NCBI GenBank assembly: GCA_028583405.1
Contig: CM053243.1
Coordinates: forward strand, 27,370,116 to 27,434,115
Origin: Pogonophryne albipinna
Lineage: Eukaryota; Chordata; Actinopteri; Perciformes; Artedidraconidae
Direction: 5' to 3'
DNA: 64,000 bases
Position numbers and translations under genes: made by a program. The notes under the pieces were generated by a model. The model had not been told where the DNA came from. It ran no database searches and saw nothing but the letters and a program-made list of their open reading frames with translations. Shown one piece after another: positions 38,918 through 50,837 of this stretch; within the stretch, counting starts at the first letter, position 1; every line of letters starts with the position of its first letter.

Positions 38918-40847
38918 AGATATATGTGACCTGCTCCATGGAAATCAGTCGCATTGACCCGAAGACACATTTTGAGTTGTATACACTGTTGGAAAGAGGA
39001 TATTCCTAGCTTTCTAATGATATCAGGATTGTTTTTGTACTCCAAATATTAAGCGAAATATGTCACATTATATAATGACTGTCACCGAGTCATCATTTTG
39101 AGAAAAAGGCCTTTAAAGTTTCCTCTTCTCTGGAATCCATCGATCTGATTGATTATTAGCGGAGCAAATGATCAAAATACTACAGAGGGAAGATATTTTC
39201 GTTTGGAGGGGAAGCTCGCGAGTGTGTGTATACGTGTGTGTGTTTGTGTAATTTTGCGTTTGTGTGTATTTTATGGGCTCAGAACAGTCTCATAATACAC
39301 ACATGCACACAGAAGGATTCACACTTGTATTTCATGATCCGCAAAAGGATTCACACTTGTGTTTTTCAATGCACACACAAATGTGTTCCGTTTCATATAC
39401 ATGTAAATAAAATCCAAATACAGAAAAAAGTTTTACATAAGTATTTTTGATCCTCACATATTTGTTTTCCGTTTAAAACCGCTGAACCTGCAAACACAAA
39501 CCGCTTTCTGTGCACGGATCGCTATGCATTCGTGTGTGGGTTTTTTGAGACTCCCCTGACGGTCACTGATCGATTAGGCTAAGCGAACCTGTAGCTGCTC
39601 CCTCCACACTCAAAACAACTTCAAACAGACATAAATAAAGCAGCTGTATTCGCCATACAGGAAACACACATTTAAAACGGTTTTGCCTGCCGTTTTTGTG
39701 TACACAAGCATTCATCAATGGTTCGGAAAGTGGCGCTGTACCTTAATAATATAAAAGATTGTATTTGCGTGCATTTCCTGTTCGGAAAGTGGCAATGTAC
39801 TGACTGAGAGTGGAGGTGTCCTGAGATTAGCGCCTGCAGGCAGGCTCCATGGACCTGTCATCTCCGGACAGCGCAAAATGCGTACATGAAGCGCTACGTC
39901 ATGAACGCAAGAAATCTACCCTCGTGGGGGCGCGCTCATGTGATTGGCTTAGAATTGAGGAGACATCTGATTGGCTATAGATAGAAAAAATTACAAGTAC
40001 GAATCGGCTGACCGTCAGGGGAGTCTAAAAAAACCCACACACGAATGCACAGCGATCCGTGCACAGAAAGCGGTGTGTGTTTGCAGGTGCAGAGGTTTTG
40101 AACGGAAAACAAATATGTGTGGATCAAAAATACATATGTAAGACTTTTTTCTGTATTTGGATTTTATTTACATGTATATGAAACGGAACACATTTGTGTG
40201 TGCATTGAAAAACACAAGTGTGGATCCGGAAATACAAGTTTGAATCCTTTTGCAGATCATGAAATAAAAGTGTGAATCCTTCTGTGTGCATGTGTGTATT
40301 ATGAGACTGTTCTGAGCCCATACTATTGTGTTTGTTTCCCGGGGAAAACACTCACGAGAAACACCGGCTGTTGTTATGCCTGCTGTGACGTTAAGTTACT
40401 CCGTTCTCCGCTTGTAATTATGCCGTTACAAGCTTCACAGTTGTATTTATCATCTGAATTTGCCGAAACAAGTTTAATATTCTGAAAGCCAAGACTTTGT
40501 TTAATTGAAATCAGATGAAAACAAACTGTAACGGACCCTGCCGTGTTATCTATGATTACTATACTCTTACATTCATAATTTCAGCCGGAGGGAGGGGGGG
40601 CAGACTGCGGAAGAGCAGATTGCGAGTGAGAGGTGCCTGTCTTCGTCCCTTTACAAGCTTCACAAATGTATTTATCGTGTGATTTTGGAAATAAAAGTTT
40701 CATATTCTGAAAGCCAAGACTTTGTTTGTTTAAAATCAAACAAAACACCCGAACCCTGAAAAAATAGTTTTTTACGTAAATCCACGTTTATTTTGAAATG
40801 AGCCGTTGCGACTTCCGACTGATTTCGATAGAGCGGGTCACATATCT
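38918..40847. mobile_element. Palindromic (fold-back) element with about 300-bp inner arms
   Basis: Outer ends AGATATATGTGACCTGCTC and, on the minus strand, AGATATGTGACCCGCTC are inverted, with matching GAAATCAGTCG blocks inside. A second, very clean inverted pair lies within: 39273-39565 with 40009-40321 (ATGGGCTCAGAACAGTCTCA ... GACTCCCCTGACGGTCA). The 39566-40008 spacer holds two copies of a TTCGGAAAGTGGC segment. No ORF of substance and no clear target-site duplication were found, so the superfamily is unknown. Confidence 0.75.
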
Positions 40848-42396
40848 GAAATAAATAAGTGTACTGAAACAAATACCAATAACTGTATTGCATTGTTTTC
40901 TTATGCGCAATTACTTCATACTGTCTAGTTCTCTTTTTCGTCCTGCATTTATTGTGCCCCCCTCAGAAAATAACTGGCCCCCCAGTGGCCCCCCCAGTCA
41001 AATTGGTCTAGAACCGCCACTGGCAATAGTATTTGTCAATATGGCAAAGTAATCAACGTGTCTTAGAGAAGTTGACTGTTTTCTTCCTCCTGGCTATTTT
41101 GAAAACCCTATACTAATAATTGTGCATGGTGCGGTATTAAATTGTCTATGAAAAAGTAAATAGCCTAGGGGTATACTGTATTGCGTGTTTGTATTGATAA
41201 GTGAAAGGCATTTTAGACTTTTTTCCGATGGATTGTCGAGTAAGTTCTTCAAATAATTGATTCCCATAAGTTGTACTCTGAATGATTTTTAGGACTATTT
41301 TCATCTCAGGTCTGCCAGGCGTCCAGATTGACACAAATGAGTATGTGTTCGTGTTTGAGAGAGAAAGATGAAGAGAGAGAATGGGGGGTAGTAAGTCCCC
41401 TGCTCACAGAGCAATCGCTGACCATCTTGAGCTTCTCTGACAATGATCAAGTGTGGCTTACCACGACAGCTTAGGTGATCGAGGTGTCCACTCTGGCAAT
41501 TCATCATGCTATCAGGGAGCACAAAGATGACAAGTTGTTTCACTACTTGAATCAATTTTCTACAATTTTCAACTGCACCATGTCTTGTGGTTGAAATAGA
41601 GCAATGTTCTCCAGTATTCTTCTTTCTTTCTCTCTTTAAAGCATTGAGTCAGTTTAGGCTTGAGCTATCCCTAAGAAAGCAATTATAAACAATATAAACA
41701 GGTCCAAACAGTCGAGCAGGTGATGCCTCTGAGTCATGTGTTCATCAACTGTCAGATGTCTCCCGGAGCTACCTGCCAACCACCCAACCGCACACACACA
41801 ATTGCATTCACATTCACCCATAGTTTTTCTCTTGATCAAATTATTACTGTGGACGTTGGTGCAATATAAGGCAAACAACAGATGTAATCATCCATCAACC
41901 ACTTCAAAAACAGAAATGTATGACATGAGCTATGATCAATAATCATCTGTGCAAAGAGGAGAGAAGCTGCTGAAGCCAAATGTGTCAAATGAAAGGAAAG
42001 ACAGCCCAATATTAACAAAGGAAGAGGAACAATGAAAACTGATGGGCCTTAGATCTTAGGTCTTACATAGGACTATACAATGATAGACACAGAGCTAAAG
42101 GAATGAATACTGGAGCAAGAGTATATGGCATGCAAGAAGTGCATCTCTGTATGTCCCACAGGACTGATCCCTGTAGTCTGCCCCGGTTAAAGACATTTCT
42201 GTAAAAGACAACAGAATCATTTATTGAAGTAACATTAAAATTTAATACTAAATGGCACTCCCATGCTGTTTCCGATTGTTGTTTTAAGTGACTTGATAGC
42301 CTTTTATTGTTCCCATGTTGCTTCTATTATCTGGGGGTATGTGTTACGTTCCCTTTTGTGAGCTGGGTTTCCTCTTTCCCCCACTCCCTAAAGCTG

Positions 42397-42398
<2 letters not shown>

Positions 42399-42449
<51 letters not shown>
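42399..42449 (+). repeat. (TC)n microsatellite
   Basis: About 51 bp of uninterrupted CT dinucleotides. Serine/leucine-rich and arginine/glutamate-rich frames across it are artefacts. Confidence 0.95.
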
Positions 42450-42453
<4 letters not shown>

Positions 42454-43799
42454 CCTGCTCCTGCCCTCCATCTGTTTCTCTGTGCGTTGCTCTTGTTTTC
42501 TCTTTTTTAGAGGCTAGAATAGCTGTATCATCCTCAGGAGATTTTGACATGATATTAACTTATAGTTACAAGGCAATACAGTGATGTTGTTCCTGGGGGA
42601 AATCTCTCAGATCTGGAGCATGCCATTTTTACTAGAGGAGGCAGGTGTATGTCTAGTTGAACCAAACAACGCTATATTTCATTTTGAAAATGGATACATA
42701 GTTCCACCTTCGAGCCACCAGGGATTTCCATTCTGGGATAAGAGAATCTACCTTTATTCTGTGTTTGCCCAGGAGGATGTTAATTAATTGACAGAATGAG
42801 CCATGATTCCAGCAGTGACAGGTGTAGGCATAAGCAGGTGCTGCCTTGTGATACTGTCATGAAATGTATGGCTCTAATCTCAGAGTGTGGGCCTTGTCTA
42901 TACCAGCTGCTGCAGCCTTGTGAGGAGAAAGCTAAGAGGTTTTAATTAGGAATAAGAGTGTCATTAATTACACATTCATTTAAGCTCACATCACTGTCTT
43001 ACTGAGAACTTCCTTCAACCTTTGGACTCCTCCCCCTCTCCCTCCTTGTCAGTGCCATACCATTGTAAGTACCCAAGAATTTACTCCATTGCCTACTGGG
43101 AAAAGGAAAGCAAATTTGTTAATTTGATGAATCACACTCCAAAGTCCCTTCATGCCACCCCTCCATCCCAGTCTCCCAGATCGTTCAGCACACTTTCATC
43201 TTTGATCTAGGACCCCCATGGGGAGTCATGTTTGAAAAGGCAGACCCCTGACAGCTCTTTCAGAGGGCCTGGATTTAAATGAGATGGGGGTGTATGCGGC
43301 AGATTTGTCTCTTAAACGACTTGAGGAACAATGAGGAGGGAAATTTCTTATGAAAAGCACCTAGGTTCATTACTCTAACTAATTTAATTTTTCCCTTTTG
43401 TACAAACGAGATGATGAGGTCATAACTCAGTGCTGGAACCTGAGACAGAGGCTGTTGCTGGCGACAATGTGATAAAGACATGTAATATGCTTAAGTTCCT
43501 AGATTTATCCTTCGGAGAGAAGAGACTTTAATCTTCCCATATAATATAGTCAGGCTTTATTAATATTCACTTGTAGGTACAATATATGGCTCTGCTATAT
43601 TATTCATGTCCATTCATAGTTTGTCTGCAAGGCAATACAGGCTTGAGTAAAGCAATCAGTTGGAGCAGAGAGAGTACAAGCTCAGACCTCAATTGTACAT
43701 AGCATTTTTAGGAATGTAAAGTCAATTTTTAAACCTGATGCCTCACAGCAATATCTGCCAGCTAGCTAGATACTGTCTTAGTTTAATTTTAAAAAGTCT

Positions 43800-44010
43800 C
43801 TATGGGTTGTTTTCACATTCTCTGGTTTCCTCCCACAGTCATGAAAGTTAGGAGAATTTAATTGACAACTCGTAATTACTGTTGGTGTGAATGTGTTTGC
43901 CATCTCTTGTCTCATCTCTCTTGTTCATTGCATGCTGGGATAGGCTCCAGCTCGCCATGATCCCGAGGCTAAGCAGCTTTACAGAACAGATTGATGGACT
44001 CTCAATGGCA
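43800..44010 (+). mobile_element. LINE 3' scrap (teleost CCTCCCACAGTC family)
   Basis: The order of segments TGGTTTCCTCCCACAGTC, GTTAGGAGAATTTAATTGAC, GGTGTGAATGTGTTTGCC and GCTGGGATAGGCTCCAGC is that of a well-known teleost LINE 3' region, here diverged and ending AGATTGATGGA. It is recognised from memory of the repeat family. Confidence 0.65.
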
Positions 44011-44519
44011 GATTTAGAGAAAGTGTAATGTATTATACATTGCACATTCTACAATGCCTTGATATACATGTTAGTTATAAAGAGTACAGTAAACAGAAAT
44101 TGAGCATCTCAATTTCAAAGGGATAACATGTAATGGCATATCTGCCTTCATATCAGTGCATTAACACAATGGCACCAGTAATGCAAAATATAAATCTCAT
44201 AGAAAATGTCTTAAAAGTCTCAATCAAACCAGCTACAACTATTCATCTAAAGATAACACTCTTGTCTCTAGTCGCTTCAGAGAGGAACTAAGGAGTGTCA
44301 AAGAGTAATATTCTTGAGTTCCCAGATGTATCCTTTCGGAGAGAAGAGACTTGGTCCGCTCTTGATATATAAGTCTGAAACTTTTACCAGATCACTAATC
44401 TTTCCATCCCAAGTAAGGTATAGCATTAGTCAGCGGTCTGACGTTCATGAACCTATGCAATTAGTAACGCTTTTCTCCTGTTGGGTAAGTCAGGAGAATC
44501 AAAAAAGCTTTGTATGTAC

Positions 44520-44660
44520 CGTGTAGTCTTTTTTGTAGCAGCTCCCAGGCTGTGGAACGATTTGCCCCCCCGATCAGACTTGCTCCCACTTTGCCTGTTT
44601 TTAATTCTCGTTTGAAGACCCACTTATTCTCCCGTGCCTTTGCAGACCACCTATAAGACA
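44520..44660 (+). mobile_element. LINE ORF C-terminal scrap
   Basis: The DNA reads AAPRLWNDLPP, then SDLLPL and, after a frameshift, FNSRLKTHLFSRAFA, the conserved last block of L2/Rex1-like reverse-transcriptase ORFs. It is short, broken and isolated. Confidence 0.65.
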
Positions 44661-46540
44661 TTTGAGTCTGTGCTTTAAATAGGGCTTTTATTTTTTTTAC
44701 ATCATGTATGCATACTTCAGATCTTCCTCATCAGTAAGCAAAGGGGTGCTGATGAGTCAAACCAATTCCCAAAATTATTTTTCTATTCACACTCAGACAT
44801 ATGTTTATCCTTGAACAATCAGTATTAATCTCCAGGCTTCATAGATTCTGTTGCACATGAATGTTTTATAGACTCAACTCTTGTTTGTGGACTAGATGTC
44901 TACACACTACCCTTTGACAGTCCCCTGGAGGCCAGTTCTCCAAATGTGTTGATCATTTAAAGTACAGAGTTACATATAATTTCCCACATTTGAAAATGTA
45001 CCTACAGACAATGAATGAATAATCAATAATTGTGATTGGTCTGTCCGGTCCTCTGACCTCCTCTGTGTCCTCTTTGTTCAGTTCCTGTAAGCCATGATTA
45101 GTTTTGAGACTTCTAATTTCTCTGTTTAACCTCCATTGTGGATTTGATGGAGAATTTTACTAAGAACTTGCCAAATGACCTCCAGCAGAGTTATCTTTCA
45201 TTGGGGTGGCCCGGAAAAGGCAAATATGGCAAAATGCATTGAAACGACTTTGTAAGGTGTATGAATCTGAATCAATACTTCCAGAAGAAATGCTTTGAAT
45301 GTCTCAATGATTGTACACTTAGATCCAACATCAACCATAAGCAAGTCTTATGTCCACTCACATGTGATATTTAGAGGATTCATAGTTTGATGAATTCAAG
45401 TGATTGTATGGATTGATACAAACACATAAAACCAAGTAAGAAAGGTACAAACACTTAAATAAATAGCTAAAACCTTTTCAGAGGACTTCAATTTCTCCTG
45501 CGTTGTATAGAGGATCCACAAATCAAAATTGTTGTTGAATCCATTCCTTGAAGGTTATCATCAGTGAGATCTTAAAATCAATTGTCAATCAGTACGCAAA
45601 AGATGCCAGATGGGCCTTCTTGTAAAATTACTTTAAAATAACTTCCAGTTGCAAACTAAACAGGCAGCATTGTATTAGAGCAGGTCAGTGGTACATGGCC
45701 TAGTTTTTCTTAAATCGTGCAGTCTTTGATATCAGATAGCTAGGTTATACGGTAATGTATAACTTTTTATTATCAACGTAAGGCAAAAATAATAATATAC
45801 TGATACTAGAATATGTAGTCAAGCCTTATCATGTACACAGGAAATGGCAGTATGCTTGAAGCCAACACCTGGGGAACACTGTATATGAGTGAGGCAGACA
45901 AACAGCATATTGATGGCCATGTCTATCAGGTCCTTCAATGACTGTAGAGATCCAGCTGTTTGTCAAGGTCAGCAGGTGCAAATTCCATGTGTCCACCATC
46001 TCCCTCTTGGGTTTTTCAACTAAATGTGTATAGATGGATCCAGCCAAGGTCAAAATGGTGACAGAAGGGCCTCAATCAGATCCATTCAAGCAGCTCCAGT
46101 GTTTCTGGGGATTTGTCAGTGTTGATTGCCATTTCTTCAATGACCTTAACTCACTGACAGCTCATCTCACTGTCTAGCCTTGCTCTTCTCTATTTCTTTG
46201 GGCTACTGAAACCGACCAGGAGAGAAAACAACATTTCACACCCATGTCAACTGCGACCTCTACCTTTGTTCTGCTGGAGCTATTTTATCTTTGTGCCAAT
46301 CCAAAAAATGAAAACTAAATCATCATAATTAAAGTAACATTAATGTATGTATTATACAGTCAAATGTTTTATAGGTTTGAAATGTCTGAAGGGTCATCTG
46401 TAGGGAGCTTAGTACCATTTATTTGTCTGTATGGACCACCAATCTGACATATATTCCTGATCATGGATATGTCTCCAAATCTTGTGTCTCTATGTCTCAT
46501 ATGAGGGAAGGCAACTAAAAGCATTATAGCACATGCACAT

Positions 46541-46541
46541 G

Positions 46542-46577
<36 letters not shown>
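46541..46577 (+). repeat. (TA)n microsatellite
   Basis: This is an AT/TA dinucleotide run directly upstream of the Tc1 remnant. It may mark the old TA target or the eroded terminal repeat. Confidence 0.85.
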
Positions 46578-46582
<5 letters not shown>

Positions 46583-46670
46583 TACACACATAATATATAT
46601 AAATTATATAAAGTATAAAATCAAGCACCTAGTGATGCAGTCTGCCTTTACAAACTTTTGTGAAAAAATG

Positions 46671-47430
46671 GGTCGTTCTAAAGAGTTCACTGAATTTGAA
46701 CTTGGTATTGTAATAGGATGCCACCATTGCAACAAGTCAGTTTGTGACATTTATTTTCTCCTAGATATTCCACGATCAACTGTAAGTGGTATTATTGCAA
46801 AGTGGAAACGTTTAGGAACCAAAGCAAACTCAGCCACAAAGTGGCAGACCACGTAACGTTACAGAGCGGGGTCGCCGAGTGCTGAGGCGCATAGTGTCTA
46901 AAAGCCACCAAAGCTCTGCTGACACAATAACTGCAGAGTTCCAAACCAGCTGGCATTAATATGAGCACCAAAACTTTGCGCCGGGAGCTTCATGGCATGG
47001 GTTTTCAAGGCTGGGCAGCTGAATGCAAGCCTTGCATGACCAAGCACAATGCTAAGCATCGGATGGAGTGGTGTAAAGCACGCTGCCACTGGATTCTGGA
47101 GCAGTGAAACGTGTTATGTGGAGTGACCAATAACGCTTCTCTATCTGGCAGTCTGATGGACGAGTTGGACTGCATTGTGCCAACTGTAAAGTTTGGTGGA
47201 GGAGGGATAATGCTATGGGGTTGTTCTTCTGGTTCCAGTGAAGGGGATTCTTAATGTTTCATCTTACCAAGTCATTTTGGACAATTATATACTTCCAACT
47301 TTGTGGCAACAGTTTGGGGAAGGCCTTTTTCTGTTCCAGCATGACTCTGCCCCAGTGCACAAAGGTTGTAGCTCATTATATAGAAAGGCTCAGCCAATTA
47401 ATTGGCCACATTATATACTGGACAATTGTT
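46671..47430 (+). pseudogene. Tc1/mariner-like transposase pseudogene
   Basis: The start MGRSKEFTEFELGIVIGCHH and the paired helix-turn-helix region (ending IPRSTVSGIIAKWKRLG) match the N-terminus of teleost Tc1 transposases and read from the ATG at 46671 for about 60 codons. Frameshifts and a stop at about 46854 follow. Later blocks are readable in other frames: a TERGRRVLRRI-like stretch near 46860, LRRELHGMGFQG near 46975, VKFGGGGIMLWG near 47190, and ILPTLWQQFGEGLFLFQHDSAP near 47300. The domain order is preserved, so this is one decayed gene of about the normal length (about 340 codons), truncated after the HDSAP block. Terminal inverted repeats were not identified. Confidence 0.88.
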
Positions 47431-47499
47431 TTTTTATTACCAAGTCTAAGTATTCATGGTCAATATTCAGGCTTTTAAAGTTTCCGATTAACTAATTGT

Positions 47500-49540
47500 T
47501 TCATAATGACGTTTTGCTGTGAAGAAAAGTGAAGAAAAGCATCCTTGTATCTCTCCCTTTCTTTTTCTTTAGCCTCTCTGTTGCCGCACCATCTGCCCAA
47601 TACCATTCTCAGCAGGACACAGGCATTACATTGATCAGAGGAGTGCCATGCACTGCTAGATCACATCTCCTAGTTGAATCAAGATTGTGCCTGACAGGGA
47701 GCAGACACAATACACTTAACTCTGGTGTGCAATTATTTACAACATCATACTTTCTTTGTTTTTAAAAATCTATATTTTCAACAATCAGAATACTGCAAGC
47801 CCCCTCAATGTACACTCCTGTTGATTTACAAAATTAGATTATTATATATCAAATGATTGATTCAATGTAAACACCTGCTGATTTACAAAACTGTATTATT
47901 ACAAGAAAATAACATGATTAGCAGCGGTTGGTATTGAAGCAGAATTATTCTTGGTGGCCTTTTACCTAATAGAACACCTACACTAGTTGTTTGCCAAAAT
48001 GTCTGTGCCCATCAGCTCTGAGTGCACGACTGCTTTTAGTTCACAGCACCACTGTCACTGTCGCCACAGACAGTTGTTCTACTGTAATGGAAGTACATTT
48101 GCTTGAAAAATATGAATCCGTGCCTCACAGAAATCTGCAGCAATTGTCAGTGTGCATGTTTTCATTTGCACAGACACATAAACAGTTTTTTCCTGACTCA
48201 ATATGGTGCTGCTGAATCATTGTGGAGAAAGAAACTGAAAATGAGTGAACATGGCCATATATTGAAAGGGGGCTGAAAACAACATATTCTTTCAGCACTG
48301 CAGGCTTTGTGATGTGGTTTCTACTGCAGCTCTTCATTTTATGGCCGTCAACCTTGTCCATTGTTCCCTTCCACTGGATAAACACACAAGACTTAAAGCT
48401 GCAGAGAACACCTATTTGTACTGTATCTGTTAAAGCAAAAAATGTAGGCTCCTTCATTTTGTTCCAGTCAAGGTGAACAGTCAAAGGTGTTAGAAAATTA
48501 ATGAATGTGTTTGTCTATTTCAAGTCTTCCATTGTCAACAGGTTGTAGATACATTTGTGTTTACCTAGCTAAACATGTTGCTTAATTGTATTTGGATTGT
48601 GCATCACTATCATTTGTTTAATGACTTAGTAGCAGGCAGCTAAATAAACACATTACAATTGGAAATTAGATCTCTACATATGGTTTATATGTCCATCATT
48701 CACTCTTGCTTGTTTTTAAAACAGCTAAAGCTTAAACATCTTTAATCTTCATGTCTAATTAGCACATGAATGACAATTGTTGACCAATTGTTGGTGCAAC
48801 ATACACACCAGCTTTGCAAGCGCACACACAGCACAGAGACCAGTACACAACAGCATGCAGCATGTGGGTAAGGGCAAACATTCACACCAAAAACATCACA
48901 GCAACAGCCTTGCATTGGCCTTACACTTGGCCAACCACTGCGACAGCACATTGCCCACTAAGCAGCAGAAGATTCAACTAATATGGTGAGGGAATGCTCC
49001 GGTTTTGGGACAAAATTAACATGGGATCACTCCGGTCATTGTACGTACTTCGTCTCACTAGAATATTAACGGTCAGATTGAATACAACATCGACCCAATT
49101 TCTCCAGTTAATGACGGGAGAGTTTTGAAAGTGACAAAACACTGTTCCACACATTTAAAAACACTTAAACAATTAAACAATGTTTACCCAGGATTCAGGC
49201 ACCTTCCCTGGCTTGTAAAATGCAGTGATGTGCCCTGGAGGTATCAGACCATTTAAAACATGTATTAAATGGATTCAATCACTTTTCCTGGCTTGTAAAG
49301 TGCTGTGAAGCAGCCTGTTCTCTGGGTGCAGTCTGGGTGCAAGAGCCATGTGCTGCAAGGATCTCTCTGGGTGCGCTCTGTGAGTCTCACAGCCCGCTTC
49401 TCTCTGGCTGCTCTCTCCCTCTATTCACACCACTTTTCCCCAGCTTTCAGAGACTTATTGCAGGGTAGAACAGCCTTGTGCATCACCCTGGATCTCTGCA
49501 TAGGTGCCTGTGAGTCTGAGGAGTCCGTTTTTTAACTGGT
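47500..49540. other. Non-coding stretch
   Basis: No gene is supported. Opposed frames of 60-119 codons at 47991-48989 lack motifs. The sequence becomes TCTCTGGGTGC-rich at 49320-49400, just before the tandem array. Confidence 0.4.
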
Positions 49541-49925
49541 CTCTGGAGGAATGTAAGGGGAGTTGTCAGGGGACTCTATCCGCCTTATGAGACACTATTT
49601 TCGGATACTTTTTTCCATTTTCACCCCTTTTCTATGGATCTCCAAAAAGTTAACTCAGACTTTTTTCTGACTCTGGAGGAATGTAAGGAGAGTTGTCAGG
49701 GGACTCTACCCGCCTTATGAGACACTATTTTCGGATACTTTTTTCCATTTTCACCCCTTTTCTATGGATCTCCAAAAAGTTAACTCAGACTTTTTCTGAC
49801 TGTGGAGGAATGTAAGGAGAGTTGTCAGGGGACTCTACCCGCCTTATGATGCACTATTTTCGTATACTTTTTTTCATTTTCAGCCCTGTTCCATGGATGA
49901 ATTGAAACTTATTTGTTTTACATTT
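49541..49925 (+). repeat. Tandem array, about 130-bp unit, nearly three copies
   Basis: Units start at 49541, 49671 and 49800 with CTCTGGAGGAATGTAAGG-like sequence and contain GAGTTGTCAGGGGACTCTA and CTATTTTCGGATACTTTTTT. Copies one and two are almost identical; the third is cut short. A degenerate further unit (CTGGAGGATGGACCGAGAG...CTATTGTCGGACACTTT) lies at 49960-50022, directly before the large inverted structure. Confidence 0.9.
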
Positions 49926-50039
49926 TGGTCAATTTGACCCAGTTCTGGTAATCGCATTGCCTGGAGGATGGACCGAGAGATGACAGACTCTCTGGCCCAC
50001 AAGTCACTATTGTCGGACACTTTATTTGCTTAGGCCAAA

Positions 50040-50582
<543 letters not shown>

Positions 50583-50665
50583 CTGAAAAACATTTTACTG
50601 GAAGGTTCTCAGTAGGGAATGTGCATGTGTTTCACCTATGTGTGTGTGAGGGGATTCTTGCTGTA

Positions 50666-50713
50666 ACGGAAGTCATTGTAATGAAACGGAAGTCATTGTA
50701 ATGAAACGGAAGT
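50666..50713 (+). promoter_or_regulatory. Three 20-bp repeats with ETS-like ACGGAAGT cores
   Basis: ACGGAAGT occurs at 50666, 50686 and 50706, exactly 20 bp apart, about 125-170 bp before the mini-gene ATG. The same array, inverted, sits at 56856-56903 in the other arm. Strict spacing and position just inside each arm suggest promoter or transposase-binding sites; function is inferred. Confidence 0.4.
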
Positions 50714-50837
50714 ACCAAACTGCTAGTGGTCTCTTTGTTCGCCCCGTTAGCTTCATTAGCTCCAGGCTGCTACTCGGACGAGTTTGTTGTTTTGATGCCT
50801 GGTGGAGTATTCTTTATTGAAATATCGCACTTATCTT

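Larger units (their letters stand above)
37159..41022. mobile_element. hAT-type element carrying two nested elements
   Basis: The right end read on the minus strand is CAGTGGCGGTTCTAGACC; the left end is CATGGGCGGTTCTAGG. Perfect 8-bp duplications GCAATAGT lie at 37151-37158 and 41023-41030. Once the hAT element at 37611-38880 and the palindromic element at 38918-40847 are removed, only about 0.65 kb remains, so it is a short non-autonomous element used as a landing pad. A 24-bp unit (GGACCCATTAGAGCGGTGCA...) is tandemly duplicated at about 37324-37371. Confidence 0.88.
41031..46540. other. Mostly unannotatable DNA, possibly intergenic or intronic
   Basis: No gene is supported. A TC microsatellite lies at 42399-42449. 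Two short LINE scraps lie at 43800-44010 and 44520-44660. The rest is AT-rich without recognisable features; frames of 60-90 codons are scattered and lack motifs. Confidence 0.45.

Noticed and set aside
42307..42584. Serine/leucine-rich and Arg-Glu-rich frames
   Set aside because: Produced by the (TC)n microsatellite at 42399-42449.
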